Source: DATGKG01 sp963783145
GTDB lineage: Bacteria; Desulfobacterota; Binatia; Binatales; Binataceae
Length of the DNA: 64,000 bases
Assembly: GCA_963783145.1 (NCBI GenBank)
Contig: CAWAMM010000006.1
Coordinates: 62,001 to 126,000 of the forward strand
Reading direction: 5' to 3'
Shown: positions 32,921 to 42,700 of the stretch, one piece after another
Numbering within the stretch: position 1 is the first letter of the stretch
How the letters are laid out: every line of letters starts with the position of its first letter
The notes under the pieces: generated by a model
What the model saw: the letters and a program-made list of their open reading frames with translations, nothing else
What the model was told of the DNA's origin: nothing
The model's database searches: none
Program-made: the position numbers and the translations under genes

Positions 32921-33340
32921 TCAGGTGGTCCGTTGTCCACGACTCATCGCTATGAATTTCAGCAGGGGTTCGGCTGCGGACTTGTCCCAGTAGTCCCGCC
33001 AGGCCTTGATTTTGCCATCGGCCATCTCGAAGACTCCGACTACCGGCAGGTCAAAAGGCTCGACGGCGTTGGTCTTGTTCCTAAAGTGCTCGACGCGTTC
33101 CGCCATGACTGTGTCCCCGTCGCCGACGATAGAAACGACCTTAAGCCCAATCTCCCAATCCTTTTGCATCGGACTTAGTTTAGTGTGCGCCGCCTGCGGG
33201 CCGATCGCTTTCGCCTTGGGAAATGGCACGTCGTAGTAGATGCAGTCTTGCACCAGCAGTTGTGCGAACTCCTTTTCTGACAGCCACGCCCAACGCTCGC
33301 AGAGCTTACGCACCGCCTCGATATTCGCCGAATTCTTCAT
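32921..33340 (-). CDS. limonene-1,2-epoxide hydrolase / SnoaL-fold protein with altered active site
   Basis: The 139-residue protein matches the LEH family at the N-terminal helix (CERWAWLSEKEFAQLL) and at the C-terminal GVFEMADGKIKAWRDYWD. The LEH catalytic triad is Arg-x-Asp plus a later Asp. Here the first part reads R82-V-E84 (Glu in place of Asp), while D116 or D119 of WRDYWD is kept. The tyrosine/asparagine region reads YYDVP rather than Y-x-N. The protein may therefore catalyse a related ketosteroid-isomerase-type reaction, or be a hydrolase with Glu as base. The activity is unproven. Confidence 0.7.
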   Translation of the reverse strand: MKNSANIEAVRKLCERWAWLSEKEFAQLLVQDCIYYDVPFPKAKAIGPQAAHTKLSPMQKDWEIGLKVVSIVGDGDTVMAERVEHFRNKTNAVEPFDLPVVGVFEMADGKIKAWRDYWDKSAAEPLLKFIAMSRGQRTT

Positions 33341-33524
33341 CCGATTGCGCTCTCCCTTTAATCATTGATATCGCCGCAGTTTCACAACAGGCTGGGCCGG
33401 CCGGCGTGTTGTCTGGGCATGATGCGGAATCTAGCCTCATGCGGCGCGGATGCCAAATCGCAGTACCCGCTAACCTCTGTCATCGATCTTGCGCTAAGAA
33501 CTTTCGAACCTGGAGGAAGTTGCC

Positions 33525-35465
33525 ATGGCCGATGATGCTCGCAACGAAATTTTAATCGAAAGAAACCTGCTGATTCCGATGAAGGATGGAACGTCGCTGT
33601 CTGCGGATCTTTATCGGCCCGCCGGTGGCGGCAAATTTCCCGCGCTGATGAGTTTCTATCCGTATCACAAGGACGACATGATCGGGGCATCGTTCGAGGC
33701 CTCGCGTCGATACTTCGCACAGCGCGGCTATGCGCATCTGCTGATCGATTTTCGCGGGCTCGGCGGCTCCGATGGCATTGCGTGGGAAGCGATGCATCGC
33801 AACGAGGGGGTCGACGGTGCCGAAGCGTGCGAATGGATCGCGCGCCAGAGCTGGTGCGACGGCAATGTCGGGATGTGGGGTCTGTCGTATGGCGGAATCA
33901 GCTCGCTGAAGGTCGCAGCCGAAAATCCGCCGCATCTGAAAGCGATCGTGCCCATTCAGGGCTCCGCGAATATCTATGCCGACTACATCGCGCCCGGCGG
34001 ATGCCGCAGCCTGCTCGGCTCATATGGCGCATGGGGTTCGTTTATGCTCGCGATGAACCTGATGCCGCCGACCAACACCGACGCCGACGGCCGCTGGTAC
34101 CGCGTGTGGATGGATCGCCTCGAAAAGAGCGTTCCTTATGTGCTTCCGTGGTTCGAGCATCACGACTTCGACGAGTACTGGAGCACCAAGGCGGTCGACC
34201 CCGCGAAGATTACCATCCCGACCTTCATCATCGGCGGATGGCGCGACATTTTTCCCGAAGGCATGCCGGCGCTCTATCCGCATCTCAAGGGCCCGAAGAA
34301 ATTGCTGATGGGGTCGTGGATGCACGGTCTGCCCGACGGTTCGCCTTACGATGCGATCGAGTTTCTGCCCGAAATGAAACGATGGTTCGATCATCACGTG
34401 CGCGGCGAGAAGAACGGGATCGATAAGGACTCGCCGGTCACCATCCATGTGCAGAATTCTCGCGAAGGAAACGCATGGCGGCACGAGCACGAATGGCCGA
34501 TCGCGCGCGCCAACGCGCACACGCTTTTTCTCGGCGCGAACGGGAAATTGGGTCCGTCAGCCGATCGCGAAGAGCAGGGCGAGAACTATCGCGCCGATCC
34601 GACCATCGGCACCGCGGCGGGACTCTGGGATCCGATGGCGCTCGGGGTCGGGCTGCCCCAGGATCAAACTGACGACGATCTGAAATCGCTGGCGTTTACG
34701 ACGGAGCCGCTTTCCGAGGATATCGAAATCAGCGGCGCGCCCGAGGCGACAATCCACGCTGCCATCATCGCGGGTGACGATGCGAACCTGGTCGCCAAGT
34801 TGTGCGACGTCGATCCCGATGGCGGTTCGGCGCTCATCACGACCGGATGGCTGAAGGCGAGTCATCGAAGCTCCCTCGCGCGGCGAGAAAAACTTCGCAG
34901 CGGCGAGGCCTATGAATTCAAAATTCCCCTGTGGAGCACCGCGTATCGAGTGCCGAAGGGACATTCGATTCGCCTGAGCGTTTCCTGCTCCGATTTTCCG
35001 CATCTGTGGCCCGATCCGAAGAAGCCGGAGTTGCGCGTGTTCTTTGGCGGCAAGCGCGCGTCGAGTATCACGCTCCCGGCGATTCCCGTATTGAATGAGA
35101 AACTGCGCGGGATGGAGATTCGTCCCCCCGCCGCACCTCCGCCTCCCTCGCCGATGCGCCCGATTTGGAAGATTGAGCGCGACTTGGCCGCCGGCGCAGT
35201 CAGCGTCAGCACCGGCATGACGAACACTATTCCGCTGCCGCAGGGCGGCACCATGAACATCGATCATTGCGTGGTGGCGAGAGTAAGCGAGGCGCGTCCC
35301 GATACCGCCTCAGTCGGCGGCGACACCACCATGACGATCGATTTGCACCACGTCGGCGGCATCGAGGTGCAAACGCAAAGCCTCGTCACGCAGACCGGGT
35401 TGATGCTCAGCGGGCGCGTCACGATGGACGGTAAATTGATCTTCGAGAAACGTTGGACGCGATGA
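33525..35465 (+). CDS. CocE/NonD family hydrolase (X-Pro dipeptidyl-peptidase fold)
   Basis: The 646-residue protein has the N-terminal alpha/beta hydrolase domain with nucleophile S121 (MWGLSYGG) and the preceding DFRGLGGSDG. The GGWRDIFPEG segment carries the acid, and a C-terminal jelly-roll domain (DDANLVAKLCDVDPDGG onward, then KGHSIRLSVSCSDFPHLWPDP) is typical of CocE and glutaryl-7-ACA acylase relatives. Such enzymes hydrolyse esters or amides. An AGGAAG site precedes the ATG at 33525. There is no signal peptide. The downstream 530 bases appear gene-free. Confidence 0.9.
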   Translation: MADDARNEILIERNLLIPMKDGTSLSADLYRPAGGGKFPALMSFYPYHKDDMIGASFEASRRYFAQRGYAHLLIDFRGLGGSDGIAWEAMHRNEGVDGAEACEWIARQSWCDGNVGMWGLSYGGISSLKVAAENPPHLKAIVPIQGSANIYADYIAPGGCRSLLGSYGAWGSFMLAMNLMPPTNTDADGRWYRVWMDRLEKSVPYVLPWFEHHDFDEYWSTKAVDPAKITIPTFIIGGWRDIFPEGMPALYPHLKGPKKLLMGSWMHGLPDGSPYDAIEFLPEMKRWFDHHVRGEKNGIDKDSPVTIHVQNSREGNAWRHEHEWPIARANAHTLFLGANGKLGPSADREEQGENYRADPTIGTAAGLWDPMALGVGLPQDQTDDDLKSLAFTTEPLSEDIEISGAPEATIHAAIIAGDDANLVAKLCDVDPDGGSALITTGWLKASHRSSLARREKLRSGEAYEFKIPLWSTAYRVPKGHSIRLSVSCSDFPHLWPDPKKPELRVFFGGKRASSITLPAIPVLNEKLRGMEIRPPAAPPPPSPMRPIWKIERDLAAGAVSVSTGMTNTIPLPQGGTMNIDHCVVARVSEARPDTASVGGDTTMTIDLHHVGGIEVQTQSLVTQTGLMLSGRVTMDGKLIFEKRWTR

Positions 35466-35997
35466 GTGGCGGTCGTCGGAGCAGAGGCAGAATCCAGAGC
35501 TGATGACCCTCTCCGACCCGTCACAGTTCATGCTTCGCGGTCATCGATCGTTTTGAACGAATTCTAACCTACATCCAGGACAACGCGATCTGCTGGCGTG
35601 AGGATCCCCGAGAATGCGGCGATAGCGATGAGGACCAAAACGATCTGAGGATTCTAACGGGGCGTTCGCGAACGCCCCCTACCAGTTTTACCATCGCGGC
35701 TTCCAATGAGGGTCCGCACCGCCTGTCAGCACAACCTCGAACCCGGTGGGTGCGCTTCGGTCGCCACCTGGATGGGGACCTGCGATCGCCTCCGAACCGT
35801 AGGGGTCGTTCGGGAGCATCGTATCGATGAGCCGCATCCACGAGCTGCTGCCCACGCCCGACCGGGCTGTTTGACAACGCTATTTCTACGAACACATCAT
35901 CCGCAGCGAACGCAGCTATCGCAGGAACTGCGTTCTGGGCCAGCTCCCCCAAACAATGGAGGAGGTATAGAAAAGACGGCGGGAGACAGAGCCGGTG
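35466..35997. other. gene-free intergenic region (~530 bp)
   Basis: I see no credible gene between the CocE and PhyH genes. A reverse-strand frame of about 127 codons (35569-35952) and a forward frame are present. Both are Arg/Pro/Ser-rich, lack a ribosome-binding site and match no family I know. The region contains the palindrome at 35659-35678. The sequence style is that of non-coding or decayed DNA. Confidence 0.5.
35659..35678. repeat. 20-bp perfect palindrome GGGGCGTTCGCGAACGCCCC
   Basis: A fully self-complementary 20-mer lies in the gene-free stretch. It could form a strong hairpin or cruciform, or be one copy of a dispersed intergenic palindrome. A short pyrimidine stretch (CTACCAGTTTTA) follows on the plus strand, so a terminator role for the CocE gene is possible. 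Confidence 0.55.
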
Positions 35998-36882
35998 CTA
36001 CTTGACCTCGCCGAGGGAAAACTCCGCGGCTTGCTCGCGCATCCGCTGCTTGGTTTCCTCGTCGCCCAGACCGCTATGCGCGAGGTCGGGCCGCACCACC
36101 GCGATCGGGTCTCGAAGATCGTCGACATAGCCGAGGGCGTAAGCGCCGCGCGCATAACCCATCAGGCGCAACAGGTCGACCGGCAGCGTGCGTGCGATTT
36201 CGAGCGGCACCGAGAGATACTGATTTTCTTCCTGACGGAGCCACGAGACATTGTAGGTGATGTTGATGCCGACACGGGTTGCCTCGGAGCGATTCGCCCC
36301 GCCGCCGTGATAAACCGCGCCGGTGTAGAAGAGCACCGAGCCCTTGGCCATCTCGGCCGCCACGCTATCCTTCTCGCTGAACTGTAATTTGTCGTCGAAA
36401 TGATTGCTGCCGGGAACCAGGCGAGTGGCGCCATTCTGTTCGGTGAAATCAGTCATCGCCCATAGCGTGTTGCACTGAACCTCGTAACCCTTCGGGAACG
36501 GGAAAAAATCGAACGCCCATTGATCGCGATGGATCGGCTGTGCGGGTTCGCCCGAGCCGATCGCGATCACCTGAGTCAGATGAAGCTGAAAGCTCATCGC
36601 GTGCGAGAGGACCTTCTTGGTCGTCGCGAGAACGAGCGGATTCATCACCAGATCGCGGCATCCCTGTGAGCGCGCAACTAAGCCTCCGGTGCGCTTGGTG
36701 CGCCGTCCGGCGAAATTATCGGGCCCGAAGCGAGTAGCATCGATGAAAGGGCGCAATTCCTCGGCGACCTTGTCCATGACCTTTGGGGTCACCAACTGAT
36801 CGATGATTGCCGCGCCGTCCTGCGCGAGTGCAGCCGCCACTTCATCTGCCGATACGGTCGCAGGGAAATGCTTCAGGCTCAT
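35998..36882 (-). CDS. phytanoyl-CoA dioxygenase (PhyH) family Fe(II)/2-oxoglutarate oxygenase
   Basis: GGAGG 6 bases upstream selects the ATG at 36882 (MSLKHFPATVSADEV; 294 residues). The iron triad is H118-x-D120 (IHRDQW) and H192 (YHGGGAN), and R203 (SEATRVGIN) is positioned to bind 2-oxoglutarate. PhyH-type enzymes hydroxylate acyl-CoAs or small secondary metabolites. The sequence also shows GSNHFDD and RTGGLVARS, common in bacterial PhyH proteins. It stands alone. Its 5' region faces a 360-base intergenic gap before the first sedolisin. Confidence 0.9.
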   Translation of the reverse strand: MSLKHFPATVSADEVAAALAQDGAAIIDQLVTPKVMDKVAEELRPFIDATRFGPDNFAGRRTKRTGGLVARSQGCRDLVMNPLVLATTKKVLSHAMSFQLHLTQVIAIGSGEPAQPIHRDQWAFDFFPFPKGYEVQCNTLWAMTDFTEQNGATRLVPGSNHFDDKLQFSEKDSVAAEMAKGSVLFYTGAVYHGGGANRSEATRVGINITYNVSWLRQEENQYLSVPLEIARTLPVDLLRLMGYARGAYALGYVDDLRDPIAVVRPDLAHSGLGDEETKQRMREQAAEFSLGEVK

Positions 36883-37244
36883 GGGAATCCTCCGCTGCCA
36901 CACTGTATCAGGATGCGACGCGATGTCCCATTGCCAGGAAACGCGTCGTCAGGCTTCGAAGCTAGTGGGGCGGATAATTAGCGCCGCCGAGAATCGGTTC
37001 CTCGAAGTGACACACCACTTGTCCCTTCTAACCGCTGTGTCTGTTCCAGAGGTGAGACAGTCCACAAAGACGTGAGGCTCAATACTCTTCCAGTTAGGAA
37101 AACGGTTTTCCTGTCTCACAATTCTCGGCTCGCCCACCATCGTCGGCCCGAACCTTGTTATGTAGAGGCCGTACGAGGGAGCCGTATTAGCGAGCTTCCA
37201 TCTGAACCAGAGGGCCTCCGCGTTCGCGCGACACAGGGGGGCCC
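36883..37244. other. gene-free leader region with nested dyads (~360 bp)
   Basis: No gene is apparent between the PhyH and sedolisin genes. A reverse frame of about 116 codons overlaps the sedolisin start and has no ribosome-binding site. Inside lie an outer 9-bp inverted repeat (37052-37060 with 37111-37119) and an inner near-palindrome (37096-37112), which together could fold as a structured leader or mark operators. Confidence 0.45.
37052..37119 (+). repeat. 9-bp inverted repeat enclosing a 17-bp near-palindrome
   Basis: GTGAGACAG at 37052-37060 pairs with CTGTCTCAC at 37111-37119. Partly overlapping the right arm is AGGAAAACGGTTTTCCT (37096-37112), two 8-bp arms around one base. This layout is consistent with alternative hairpins in a leader RNA or with protein binding sites. 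It lies about 130-190 bases before the sedolisin start. Confidence 0.4.
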
Positions 37245-39668
37245 GTGTCAGTTCATCCACGATCAGGTCTCGAAAAACTCTTTGCGATCGTAGTCGCATT
37301 CTTCCTGATTGGATTTATCAGCATCAGTTACTTTTTTGGTCTGAGCTACTGCGACGATCGAACCCAACTGACCGGCAATCATCCGCTCTCAGCGGAAATC
37401 GCCCCAACCGTCGGCGATTCGGATCCCAATGCTCTCCTCGACTTGCAGATTCGGTTTGCGCTGCGGCATAAGGCGGCGTTGGCGCGGCTACTTTCCGACC
37501 AACAAAACCCGGCATCAGCGAACTACCATCATTGGCTCAAGACAGGGGACTTCTTCCAGCGCTTCGGCCCGAGCAAAGCGGAAGTTACCGCGGTGACCGA
37601 CTGGCTCAGCGTCGAAGGGTTTAAGGTCAGCAGGGATTCTGCCGGCTATCTCGAATTCAGCGGGACAGTCGAGCAGGCGCAAAGAACTTTCGCGGTGAAG
37701 ATCGCCAGGTTCGGCAACGGCGATGCCTACGCCAACACCAGCGATCCGTTAATTCCGTTTCGATTTGCCGACGTGATCGGCGCTGTCACCGGAATGGATA
37801 ACATGGTTCATGCCGCGCCGGTCAGCCAGGCCACCAACACTGGAGCGTTCGACCCGAATGCGATCATCAGCGGCACTACTGCTTTCGGCCCGGCTGATTT
37901 CCAAACCTTCTATGATGACAATCCGAGTCCGGGTCGCGATGGAAGTGGCGACTGTGTAGCGATCGTAGGCACCTCGGATTTTCTCGATTCCTCGATGAGC
38001 GCATTTACTACTCAGTTCGGTCTGCCGCCGATCAGCTACACGCGCGAGGTGCATGGCACCAATCCCGGCATCAATGGCGCCGAGGTTGAAGCCGAACTCG
38101 ATATGCAATGGGCGTATGCGGCAGCGCCGGGCGCCTCGATCGTATTTCATCTCGGCAGTTATATCGTCGATGACATCACCGGCGCGGTGAACGATAACCA
38201 ATGCGGCGCCATCAGTATCAGTTACGGTTTCTGCGGACCGTCCCCGGCCTTCATCAACGGCGTGATCGATCCGTTGTTTCAGCAGGCGGCGGCTCAGGGC
38301 CAAAGCGTTTTCGTATCGGCCGGCGACCAGGGCGCGGCAGGGTTGGGATACGATCCAATTACCAACTCGTGTGTGGCGGGCAGTTCGCCCTCGGTTAATG
38401 AGATGTCAGCCGATCCCAATGTGACCTCGGTGGGCGGGACGCAGTTCAAACCATCATTCGCTAACGGCAATGACCAGGGCTACACCCCCGAGAGCGTATG
38501 GAACGATGAAAGCGGCGCGGGCGGCGGCGGCGCGAGTCAGATCTTCTCGAAACCCAGCTATCAGACCGGTCCCGGCGTCCCCAACGATGATGCGCGCGAT
38601 GTACCGGACGTCGCGATGATGGCGAGTCCCAACGCTCCCGGCGCTTTCTTCGGTCATGACATGAGCGGTACCGGGCAAGTGGTATGCTGTGTGGGCGGCA
38701 CCAGTTTGTCGGCGCCGATCTGGGCCGGTTTTTCGCGCGCAGTGGCGGAGATCGCCGGCCAGACCCGACTCGGCAACCTTAATCCGATCATTTATCAGCT
38801 CGCCAACCAGCAATACACGACGGCAGGATTCCATGATGTGACCAACGGCAATAACGGCTACAACGGCCTGCCCGGATTCAATGCGGGTCCCGGCTACGAC
38901 CAGGCGACCGGATGGGGAACCGTCGATTTCGAGGTCTTCGCCGATGCGGTAAACAGCGTCCTCAATCCGAACGCCTCGCCTACTCCGTCGGTGGTGCCGA
39001 CCGCAAGGCCAACTGCGACTCCGGTACCGACGCCGACTCCTCTGCCGACCGGCGGTACTCTGAGCCTGCCCGCCACCGTCAATTTCCCCGCCACTGCGAC
39101 CGGTCGCCCCGGTACGATGAAGACCCTGGTTATCCGCAACCTAAGCCACACTTCACCGCTATCGATAGATGTGGGAACGCTGGCCGCACCCTTCGCTGTC
39201 TCAGGCGCCGGGCATTATTCACTGGGGCCTGCCTCGAGTATCTCAGTGGTGATTTTTTTCAGTCCGGCCGATTGCGGGACGGCGAAGGATTCGCTTCAGA
39301 TCACCAGCGGTGATCCTAGGCACCCCAACGTATCAGTCCAGGTATCCGCCGTTGTCGCAGGCGGCAAGCTCAGGATGCCGGCGAGGGTGGCGATGGCCTC
39401 AGCGCTTAGCGCAATCGCGACCCGGACAGTGACGCTGAAGAACTCCGGCGCGGGGATGCTGTCCGGAAGCGCGCAATCATTCGGCGCCAACTCACCCTTC
39501 ACGGTCGTCGGCGGACCGGTCTCATTCTGGCTGGCGCCGGGGCAGACTCAGGTGATCACGATTCAATTCAAACCCACGAGCAAGGGAACCGTCCAGGGCA
39601 GCTTGACCATCGCGCTGGCGGAGCCTACCAGCACTGCGTCGGTAACGGTAACCGGATCGGCGAAGTAG
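37245..39668 (+). CDS. secreted sedolisin-family (S53) serine protease with C-terminal choice-of-anchor-D repeats
   Basis: A GTG start behind a G-rich ribosome-binding site gives 807 residues. A signal or membrane anchor lies at about 10-35. The pro-kumamolisin propeptide spans about 45-190. The protease domain shows E282-x3-D286 (EAELDMQW), the oxyanion D361 (SAGDQG) and nucleophile S487 (GGTSLSAP), the sedolisin catalytic set, with RDVPDVAMMAS and the YDQATGWGTVDF end as further signatures. A Pro/Thr-rich linker (~577-603) joins two Ig-like beta-sandwich repeats (GGTLSLPATVNFP, GGKLRMPARVAM). It should be exported and self-activated at low pH. A paralogue follows 126 bases downstream. Confidence 0.93.
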   Translation: MSVHPRSGLEKLFAIVVAFFLIGFISISYFFGLSYCDDRTQLTGNHPLSAEIAPTVGDSDPNALLDLQIRFALRHKAALARLLSDQQNPASANYHHWLKTGDFFQRFGPSKAEVTAVTDWLSVEGFKVSRDSAGYLEFSGTVEQAQRTFAVKIARFGNGDAYANTSDPLIPFRFADVIGAVTGMDNMVHAAPVSQATNTGAFDPNAIISGTTAFGPADFQTFYDDNPSPGRDGSGDCVAIVGTSDFLDSSMSAFTTQFGLPPISYTREVHGTNPGINGAEVEAELDMQWAYAAAPGASIVFHLGSYIVDDITGAVNDNQCGAISISYGFCGPSPAFINGVIDPLFQQAAAQGQSVFVSAGDQGAAGLGYDPITNSCVAGSSPSVNEMSADPNVTSVGGTQFKPSFANGNDQGYTPESVWNDESGAGGGGASQIFSKPSYQTGPGVPNDDARDVPDVAMMASPNAPGAFFGHDMSGTGQVVCCVGGTSLSAPIWAGFSRAVAEIAGQTRLGNLNPIIYQLANQQYTTAGFHDVTNGNNGYNGLPGFNAGPGYDQATGWGTVDFEVFADAVNSVLNPNASPTPSVVPTARPTATPVPTPTPLPTGGTLSLPATVNFPATATGRPGTMKTLVIRNLSHTSPLSIDVGTLAAPFAVSGAGHYSLGPASSISVVIFFSPADCGTAKDSLQITSGDPRHPNVSVQVSAVVAGGKLRMPARVAMASALSAIATRTVTLKNSGAGMLSGSAQSFGANSPFTVVGGPVSFWLAPGQTQVITIQFKPTSKGTVQGSLTIALAEPTSTASVTVTGSAK

Positions 39669-39794
39669 TCTCGCTAGCGACCGAGTTGCTCGGTTCGTAT
39701 CAGCGCGGCGACGATGTAATGGATCGAAGCTAAATTCGCCAAGCAGATGCTGGCCTTTTTCGATGGTTCCCTTATTGCTTGATGACCTGCCGGT

Positions 39795-42700
39795 ATGCGC
39801 AGGTTTCCGGCGAAGTCAGCGGTTGGTGTTCTTCATCGATTGGGCCGGTTTGTCGTGGTTGCTACAGGATTCGGGGCGCTCAGCTTATCGATAATTGGGC
39901 ATCACCCGGTTACTGGGTTTGCCGATGACCGGGTACGGCTGAATGGAAACCACCCCGTTCAGGCCGAAGCATTCGCACCGCTGGGCGGAGCGCCAGTCGA
40001 TGCTCCGCTCCAGATGCAGATTCGGTTCGCCCTTCGTCATCAAGCCCAGCTCGACCAACTTCTTGTGGACCAGCAGAATCCCACCTCGGTGCACTATCAT
40101 CGATGGTTGAAGACCGGTGAATTCTTGCGCCGCTTCGGTCCGAGCAATTCGGAAGTGAAGGCGCTCGAATCCTGGCTTGGCCGCCAGGGCTTCACGATCA
40201 AGAAAAAGACTTCGGGTTCGCTAGAGTTCGAGGGCAGCGTCGCTCAGGCGCAGCAGGCATTTGAAGTGAAGATCGCCCGTTTCGGGGATGGGAGTTTGTA
40301 TGCGAACACGTCCGATCCGGTTTTACCGCAACGATTTGCCGGGGTGATCGGCGCCCTCCTGGGTATGGACAATATGGTCCATGCCATTCCGGTCACGCGC
40401 CAACCGCTACCCGCCGCGGACCTCAATCAGGCCGCCTCATCCACGCCGGACGCGATTATCGACAATATTGAAGCTTTTGGTCCCGGCGATGAACGCACGT
40501 TCTATGATGAAACGATCGCTGCCGGGCAGGATGGCAGCGGCGACTGTATCGCGATCGTCGGCGTCTCAGATTTCCTGGATTCCACCATGACCGCGTTCAC
40601 CAAGCAATTCGGCCTGCCTGCCATCAACTACACCCGCGAGACGGATGGCGGCAATCCGGGCATCAACAGCGGTGAATCGGAAGCTGAACTCGACTTGCAA
40701 TGGGCGCATGCCGCCGCGCCGGGAGCTTCGATCGTCTATCACCTTGGAAGTAACCTCGTTTCCGATATCAGCGGCGCGGTGAACGATAACACCTGCGGCG
40801 CCATCAGCATCAGTTACGCATTCTGCTCGCCGACCGCATCGCTCATCGAAAACACGCTCGATCCGCTGTTCAAACAGGCCGCTGCGCAGGGACAAACCGT
40901 TTTCGTCTCGGCCGGCGACGATGGCGCGGCAGGCCTCGTCCTCAACGGCGGCGCTTGTGTGGCGGGGACCACCAAATCGGTCAACGAGATGTCGGCCGAT
41001 CCGAATGTCACGTCGGTTGGAGGAACCGAGTTCACTCCCACCTATTCCGGGGGAAACGATGTCGGCCACGTCGTCGAAAAGGTCTGGGACGACAGCGCTG
41101 GGGCCAGCGGCGGTGGCGCAAGCGAGTTTTTCTCGAAGCCGAGCTATCAAACCGGCTCCGGCGTTCCTGATGATGGCGCGCGCGACGTGCCTGATATCGC
41201 GCTGATTGCGAGCCCGAATTCTCCGGGCGTTTTCTGGGGCCATGACGTAAACGGCACCGCCCAGATCTCATGCTGTATCGGCGGCACCAGCCTGGCGGCG
41301 CCGTTGTGGGCGGGATTCTCCCGCGTCATCGCGGAGATCAGCGGCAATACCCGGCTGGGCAGTCTGAACCCGCTGATCTACAGCCTCGCCAACACGCAAT
41401 ACGCTACCGCAGGGTTTCATGATGTGACTATCGGCAACAACAACTTCAATGGCGTGACGGGATTCAGCGCCGGTCCCGGCTACGATCAGGCCACTGGATG
41501 GGGCACGGTCGACTTCGATGTTTTCGCCAACGCCGCCAGGAATTGGCTCGCGGCAAGTGCGACTCCGACGCCAACCGCAACTCCTACTTCCACCGCAACC
41601 CCAACCGCCGCACCGACTGCGACAGCCACCGCGACTGCCACGGCTACCGCCTCCGCGACGCCGACCGGGACGGTCACTAAGACAGCCACCCCAACATCCA
41701 TCCCGACGCCAACAACCACCGCGACTGCGACCCGGACGGCCACCCTCACTGCGACACCAACCGCTGCTCCAACCACAACGGCCACCGGCACGGCTTCGGC
41801 GACTATGACGGCCACCATCACAGCGACACCAACGTTGATCCCGACAGCAACAACCACCCCAAAAGCGACGGGGACTGCCACTCTCACTGCGACGCCGACC
41901 GCTGCTCCCACCACGACCGCGACCGGCACGGCTTCGGCCACCATGACGGCCACCATCACAGCGACACCAACGTCGAGCGTGACGGCAACAACTACCGCAA
42001 AAGCAACGGGGACTGCCACTCTCACTGCGACTCCCACCGCTGCTCCAACCACAACTGCTACGGCTTCGGCGACCATGACGGCCACCATCACTGCGACCCC
42101 GACGAGCGCGCCGACTAATACCGCCACCGCGACACCTACCACCGTCGCATCGAAGACAGCCACGCCAACTACCATCGCCACGCCGACGCCAACTTTGAGC
42201 GCGACCGCTACGGCATTCGCCACGCCGACGAATACTGCTACGGCCACTCCCATCGCGACGCTCACATCGACTGCGCCTGCCGTTCAGACTCCGACCCCGA
42301 TCCCAACCGCCGCGCGAACCATCGTGGTTACCTCGACCCCGACCCTCTCCGCGACGCCGGTTGCGACACCGACTATCGTCGCCACGCTCACGCCCACCGC
42401 GACCCCGACCCCGGTGTCGGAGCCGAGCGGGGGCACACTGAGCGTGCCTTCAGCAGTTCGTTTTCCGAGCCTCGGAATTGGAATGGCCGCCGCGCAGCGA
42501 ACTATTCTCATCAGCAATCGCAACGCATCCTCAACCCTGACAGTTGATATCGGAACGCTCTCGTCCCCCTTCACGGTATCCGGCGGCGGCCATTACACCG
42601 TGCCTCCGAAAAAGAACGTATCGGTCACGATCGTTTTCAGCCCGGACCTCGTTGGGACAGCTGGTCAAACCCTGCCGATCCGAAGCGGAGATCCGAAGCA

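Noticed and set aside
35569..35952. Reverse 127-codon frame in the gap before the PhyH gene
   Set aside because: It has an Arg/Ser/Pro-rich translation, no ribosome-binding site, contains the palindrome at 35659 and resembles spurious intergenic frames.
36949..37299. Reverse 116-codon frame overlapping the sedolisin start
   Set aside because: It has no ribosome-binding site or family match, and overlaps the credible GTG start of the protease.
41745..42115. Regular repeats that might suggest a CRISPR array
   Set aside because: The units are 138 bases, directly adjacent with no unique spacers, and stay in frame inside a protein gene.
41486..42265. Val-rich reverse frame of about 259 codons
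   Set aside because: It is the complement of the Thr/Pro/Ala linker. ACN/GCN codons read as GTN/GCN on the other strand, giving a long but meaningless frame. The same applies to reverse frames at 61323-61799 and 62367-62975.
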